This document shows, piece by piece, positions 60,240 to 64,000 of a stretch of DNA of 64,000 bases. The notes under the pieces are model-generated. The model worked only from the letters and a program-made list of their open reading frames with translations. It was not told the origin of the DNA and searched no databases. The DNA comes from Tulasnella sp. 424 (taxonomy: Eukaryota; Basidiomycota; Agaricomycetes; Cantharellales; Tulasnellaceae): contig WSUB01000072.1 in the NCBI GenBank assembly GCA_019633425.1, positions 1 through 64,000 of the forward strand, given 5' to 3'. The position numbers and the translations under genes are program-made. Position 1 is the first letter of the stretch, and each line of letters begins with the position of its first letter.

Positions 60240-60955
60240 AATCAGGCGGAACTAGACTCTATTCTTGTAAGACGGGGCTGCGTACCCTCTCGAAGAGAAT
60301 CTGGTACAGAGTTGCCTGGGAGGGTTAATTGATTGAGAAAGGGTCTGAAACTCACTCCGCGATGTTGTCTATTTTCCGAATCAGGGGCGCTCTGGCCCGG
60401 TGTGATTCCGTGTGCGGTCTGACACGCCGTGGATTTTGAGGGATTTCATCAAATCAGAGCCTCATCTAGGGCTCAGTGAGAGACTGAATGTTTCGAACAC
60501 CTTGTTGGAACACGGCGTTGTCAACTCCAAGGGGTGGTGCAACGTTATCGCTAGCCTTGGCCGAAAGCGGTGCATCAAATCGCGCGTGCAATTGCTTTGG
60601 AGAGTTGCATCAACGGTGACCAATACCAGAGGTTCAATGTCATTTCTTATCGTCGCTAATACCTCAGCAAAACAGGAAAACAAGGGTGTTGCCTAGTTTG
60701 GTCTCGAATTGAACACATTCCAATGCCACCGCTTTCTGTACGCAATGCCGCCCACAGCAAGCAGCACGATACCTTTCTTCACACCTATCTCGCTTTAAGC
60801 GAATGTGGAACTATTTACTTTGTACCGACTTACATAGTCTATACTATGCCTGTTGGTGTTTCTAACACTCATTTCCCAACACCAGTGTTTCAAACATCGA
60901 GCTAGAATCTCATTCAGAAAGGTTTGGAATGGTGGGCATCCAACGGTGGATTCGA
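60240..60955. other. Intergenic, no gene recognised
   Basis: About 700 bp between TKL copies B and C with only short, unrecognised ORFs. It is not repeated elsewhere in the window. Confidence 0.45.
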
Positions 60956-63222
60956 TCACAACCATAGGGGCGACTCTGGGGTGTAGCGGGGCGACGCTGG
61001 GGTGTAGAGGGGCGACGTTGGGGAGCAGTTGGTCGGCGTTGGGGAGCAGTCTGGTGACGCTGGGGTGAAGTGGGGCGACGTTGTGGAGTAGTGGAGCGAC
61101 GTTGTGGAGTAGCGGGGCGACGTTGGGTTGTAGTGGGGCAACTTTGGGGAGAAGTTGGGCGACGTTGGATTCATGAAGGGCCGCGTCGGCAGTGGCGGCT
61201 CGGGGAGATCGGGTTCCTCAGTTGACTCCAACCGATGGTGCGGAGGGTCCAGGCGCTGAGCCACGACCGACATCATAGGTCGCTGGACTGGGTCTATTTT
61301 CCAGCAAGATCGCAGAACTCCGACCAAGTTTGTGTTTTTGAGAGCAGGGTAATCGGCTTCGTTAACCATGGGTTGTTCTCCATTGAATCGGGCATGATAA
61401 AGGGTCCGATCCGAATTGCTTTTGAAAGGAACGTCTCCAGTGAAAATCTCACCAACGTCGCTACGATTAACGGTTTCGGACAACTGTTTAATGAAAGGAG
61501 CGAACTCACGAAGAAGGCTACACATCCAAAGCTGAAAGTGTCTGTGCAACAGGAACGGGAGGCTTCCTCTTCAAGAAATAGTTCCGGCGCTATCCACCTT
61601 ACGTTTCCCACATCCCGTAGCGACGTGGAACTGAGGGCTGTGGCCCCTTGTTCGATCTCGACCGCCTTGCTCAAACCGAAATCAATTAGTTTAGCAATGC
61701 CGTTGTCGTCGATCAGAACGTTGTCCTGCAACAATTGTGGGTCTGCGGTCTGATGCAAAGATGGACGCGTTGACCTACAGGCTTAAGATCGCCATGAACA
61801 ACAATAGGATTCCTTCCATGAAGGTAAGCAACTCCTGCAGCGATCTGCCGGATCTGGGGAGCGGGGTGAACAACGACTAGCTGTCAAATATGGAAATGAC
61901 GAGCGCACCAATTCCAGCCTATCCGCATCAGGATTCGCCTCCAGATGTGCTGCAATATTTCCATTGGTGAACCAAGATGATATAAGGCAAACTTCTCCAC
62001 TCAGGTTAAACCCTAATAAAGGGGCAATGTTTCGATGCCGAAGAGCCGTCCATATTTTAACCTCCCGGTTAAGTCGCTGACAGAAGGAACTATTAGATTG
62101 GCCGGGGACACTGAAGCAGCTGTTCTCCAGGAATTAGGGCTACCTTTTGTAACTTGCGATCGATTTCGTACGTATCGAGACTTTTGCCCATTTTGACGGC
62201 GCGGAGTCTTTTAACTGCCACCTAATGCAGCCCAAGGAAGATTAATCGAGGGAGCTGTGGGTGCCCGAGAAGACTGACCAAGGTGGAAGATCCGTTAGGG
62301 AATCGGGCGTCGCATTGAAAGACGTCACTAAAACCTCCATACGCTGTTGCAGTGGGGCTCCGTTGTCGATAATGCCCTACTTCCCCTTCGACGGTAGTGA
62401 TGAATTCAATCCATGGCACTGCGTCTGCATCAGGGCTGCCCCTTGAAAAGGATCCCGTGTCAGCACGATGATAGGCTCACTCACGGGTCTCCTTGGGGGG
62501 ATTACCGAGACCTAAGAGGGGTGCCTTTCGAAGGAACCACAGCTTCAAATTCCGGCTCAATAACGCTCCTAGATGCGCTCTGCCCTCCTGAATGAACTAA
62601 TATCTTGCTATCACTCCCAGACACTGGTTCTCGGGAGCTAGCCTACGAACGTTCGAGGATCAGATTGTTAAGGAGGCACATCTGACAGGAAAAAGCAAGG
62701 CCTTACCAAGAGGTCATCAAAACTTATTGCCTGATATTGACTGGTTTGAGGGTGTGGAATTCCATACCCGGGGTTGTACGGATGTGACCCGACGAGGTTT
62801 GCAGGAAGGGGTTGGAAAGCAAGATCGAGGAACGTCGGTGAATGCATACGAACATCTAATTCAGTGCGTTTAGGATCTCGCTCCGGGGTATCTGGATCCG
62901 GGCCGAAGGCCTCGTCTCTGCTACGCTTTAATCCTGATTGCGGCTTATGATGTTCCGGATGCGAATAATATACGGAGTCTACTAGGTTGCCGTGGTGGGT
63001 TAGGTCGAACGTTCTGGGAGCATTATTTCGATTAGACCGATTTGCCCTGCCTGCGGATAGACCTACGGTCCACGGAGTTCAGAGAGACTGAACCGGTTGC
63101 GAGATGACGGGAAACCTACCTGGCCGGCCATCTATATCCGAGGGTTCAGGTTGCAACCTCGAGGGAGATGAATTGAGTCTAGCGCGCTCTCTTCTGCGTC
63201 GTTTGCGAAAAGTGGGGTTCAT
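60956..63222 (-). CDS. TKL-like protein kinase copy C with CTD-like heptad tail
   Basis: The start at 63222 (MNPTFRKRRRRERARLN) is followed by a diverged N-terminal region (LKRSRDEAFGPDPDTPERD). The kinase is complete: YGGFSDVFQCDARF, VAVKRLRAVKMGKS, RLNREVKIWTALRHRN, VVHGDLKP|DNVLIDDNGIAKLIDFGLSK, DVGNVRWIAPELFLEE, TFSFGCVAFF|IFTGDVPFKSN and SCWKIDPVQRPMM. After the domain comes a Pro/Glu linker (STEEPDLPEPPLPTRP) and ten heptads of Y-S/T-P-T/A-S-P-x type, then LWL and the stop. A 1-bp length difference from copy B falls inside the intron after GCVAFF (62 nt here, 63 in B), so it is not a frameshift. Copies A and B lack the heptads. Confidence 0.85.
60968..61177 (-). repeat. 21-bp minisatellite coding ten CTD-like heptads
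   Basis: Ten in-frame 21-bp units, e.g. YNPTSPR, CSPTSPL, YTPASPR. By position, Tyr/Phe is kept in 7 of 10, Pro at position 3 in 8, Thr at 4 in 6, Ser at 5 in 8 and Pro at 6 in 8. This equals the YSPTSPx consensus of the RNA polymerase II CTD. Confidence 0.9.
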
Positions 63223-63509
63223 GTAAACGGAATGAGTTGGAGACGGAAAGTGGTGGTGAGAAGGGAAAGGGACAAGCGGAATACGCGCAGTTACAACAGG
63301 CTATCGCGATCAATCTATCTCCCAAATTAAATGGCGCATTTGTACTTCGAATGTCGAAGCCCCACAGGCAAAACCCCGTTTCCCACACTCTTCGGTGTCC
63401 TTCTAAGTTATCGATCCCCACCCTCCTTTGGACGAGTCTGGTCGAATTCGGCAGACATGAATCGATAGGAGAGAGGTATGGTTGTTAAAATTCACTGAAA
63501 CTAGATTCC

Positions 63510-63805
63510 AAAGGAATCAATCACAGAGCTCAAACAATATTCCTGAAGGAAGCGGTGTTCGACTAGGTTGAGCCGGTGTTTGCATTTCTTCCACAGCTCG
63601 CCGGCTCCCTGTTGGACCCCTATTATCTGGAATGAAGTTCAAAATACACGAGAGTTGGTGCATACCTTGGGCTCCTTATCCGCGAAGCTTACATTGTATC
63701 CGTAAACCGCGTGAGAGGTGAAGGGGAATATCTGTGACGACATGCGCATGAAGCCCCGGATCCTAGCAACAAGATTCCAGCGAGGGGTTACGAGTTCAGA
63801 AAGCG
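63510..63805 (-). pseudogene. Relic fragment of UVE1
   Basis: Aligns with 50985-51300 of the UVE1 gene in the same orientation. FMRMSSQIFPFTSHAVYGY and SFADKEPK can still be read (parent: FMRMSSEIFPFASHALYGY, SFADKELK), followed by an eroded copy of the next exon (AGELWKKCKHRL for AGELAKKYKHRL). The reading frame is lost on both sides. It lies just beyond TKL copy C. Confidence 0.9.
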
Positions 63806-64000
63806 AGCCAGCAGCAGAGGACGCTTGGTTAGGTGCTAAAGGAGCATATTACAACGTGATACAAAGCAGTCGATATTAGGTAATGTGCCAGGTCTAAGAA
63901 AAAAGGCCAGTGACATAGGTATATACGACAGCGCCACAGCAAGCACTAGGGGCACTCCACCAAATGTACTATATGCAGCAGCGCTTTTAGACGTACATAT

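Noticed and set aside
60968..61177. The heptads as part of an RPB1 (RNA polymerase II) gene fragment
   Set aside because: They are in frame with, and directly follow, a kinase domain and linker; no RPB1 core sequence is present on either side.
61470..61540. Apparent 1-bp frameshift in TKL copy C relative to copy B after FGCVAFF
   Set aside because: All three copies have a GTGAGT donor here, a branch-like CTAAT/TTAAT and an acceptor ending in GAG just before IFTGDVPF; removing it gives the standard SFGxxxxxIFTG kinase pattern. The indel lies within the intron.
1..64000. CRISPR arrays, rRNA genes or intact retrotransposons
   Set aside because: No spaced direct-repeat array, no rRNA-like sequence and no reverse-transcriptase or integrase frames were found. 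A fungal nuclear window is not expected to have CRISPR.

Overview
This is nuclear DNA of a filamentous basidiomycete, most likely an agaricomycete. The signs are many introns of about 50-65 bp with GT...AG ends, FunK1-type fungal protein kinases in multiple copies, a kinase family with HGDLKP catalytic loops, F-box-like families, and a GRP94-type ER HSP90. No genus can be named from sequence alone. There is one run of 97 N (54339-54435).

Layout. 1-5.2 kb: tandem F-box-like gene copies, whole and broken, and a collapsed FunK1 pseudogene. 5.2-19.5 kb: a conserved housekeeping block with TFIIH subunit TFB3/MAT1 (-), a secreted GH79 glycosidase (+), siroheme synthase MET8 (-), coactivator MBF1 (+), mitochondrial inner-membrane protein YME2 (-) and an HDEL-tailed ER HSP90 (+). 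Two gene pairs there are head to head with very short shared promoters. 19.6-20.7 kb: another F-box-like paralogue. 21-30.4 kb: three FunK1 kinase genes in one orientation, with a solo FunK1 scrap and a copied tail of the neighbouring lipase gene between them. 31-34.3 kb: a class-3 lipase. 35.6-42.1 kb: mitochondrial glycine carrier HEM25, a mitochondrial acyl-CoA dehydrogenase and ribosome-biogenesis factor SDA1. 42.3-48.8 kb: an amino-acid permease duplicated in tandem. 49.7-52.3 kb: UV-damage endonuclease UVE1. 52.5-63.2 kb: three tandem TKL-like kinase genes, one broken by a stop codon and carrying the assembly gap, and one ending in ten heptads that resemble the RNA polymerase II CTD. 63.5-63.8 kb: a relic of UVE1.

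The conserved genes serve separate basal functions (transcription/repair, sulfur and haem metabolism, mitochondrial maintenance, ER folding, ribosome assembly) and do not form one pathway. The rest is fast-evolving duplicated sequence. Kinase, F-box and permease copies sit in tandem, and their duplication edges cut into neighbouring genes, leaving tails of the lipase, SDA1 and UVE1. The most unusual feature is the CTD-like repeat on the third TKL kinase. The decayed FunK1 copy with altered catalytic residues and the 21-nt microexon shared by both permease copies are also worth checking.
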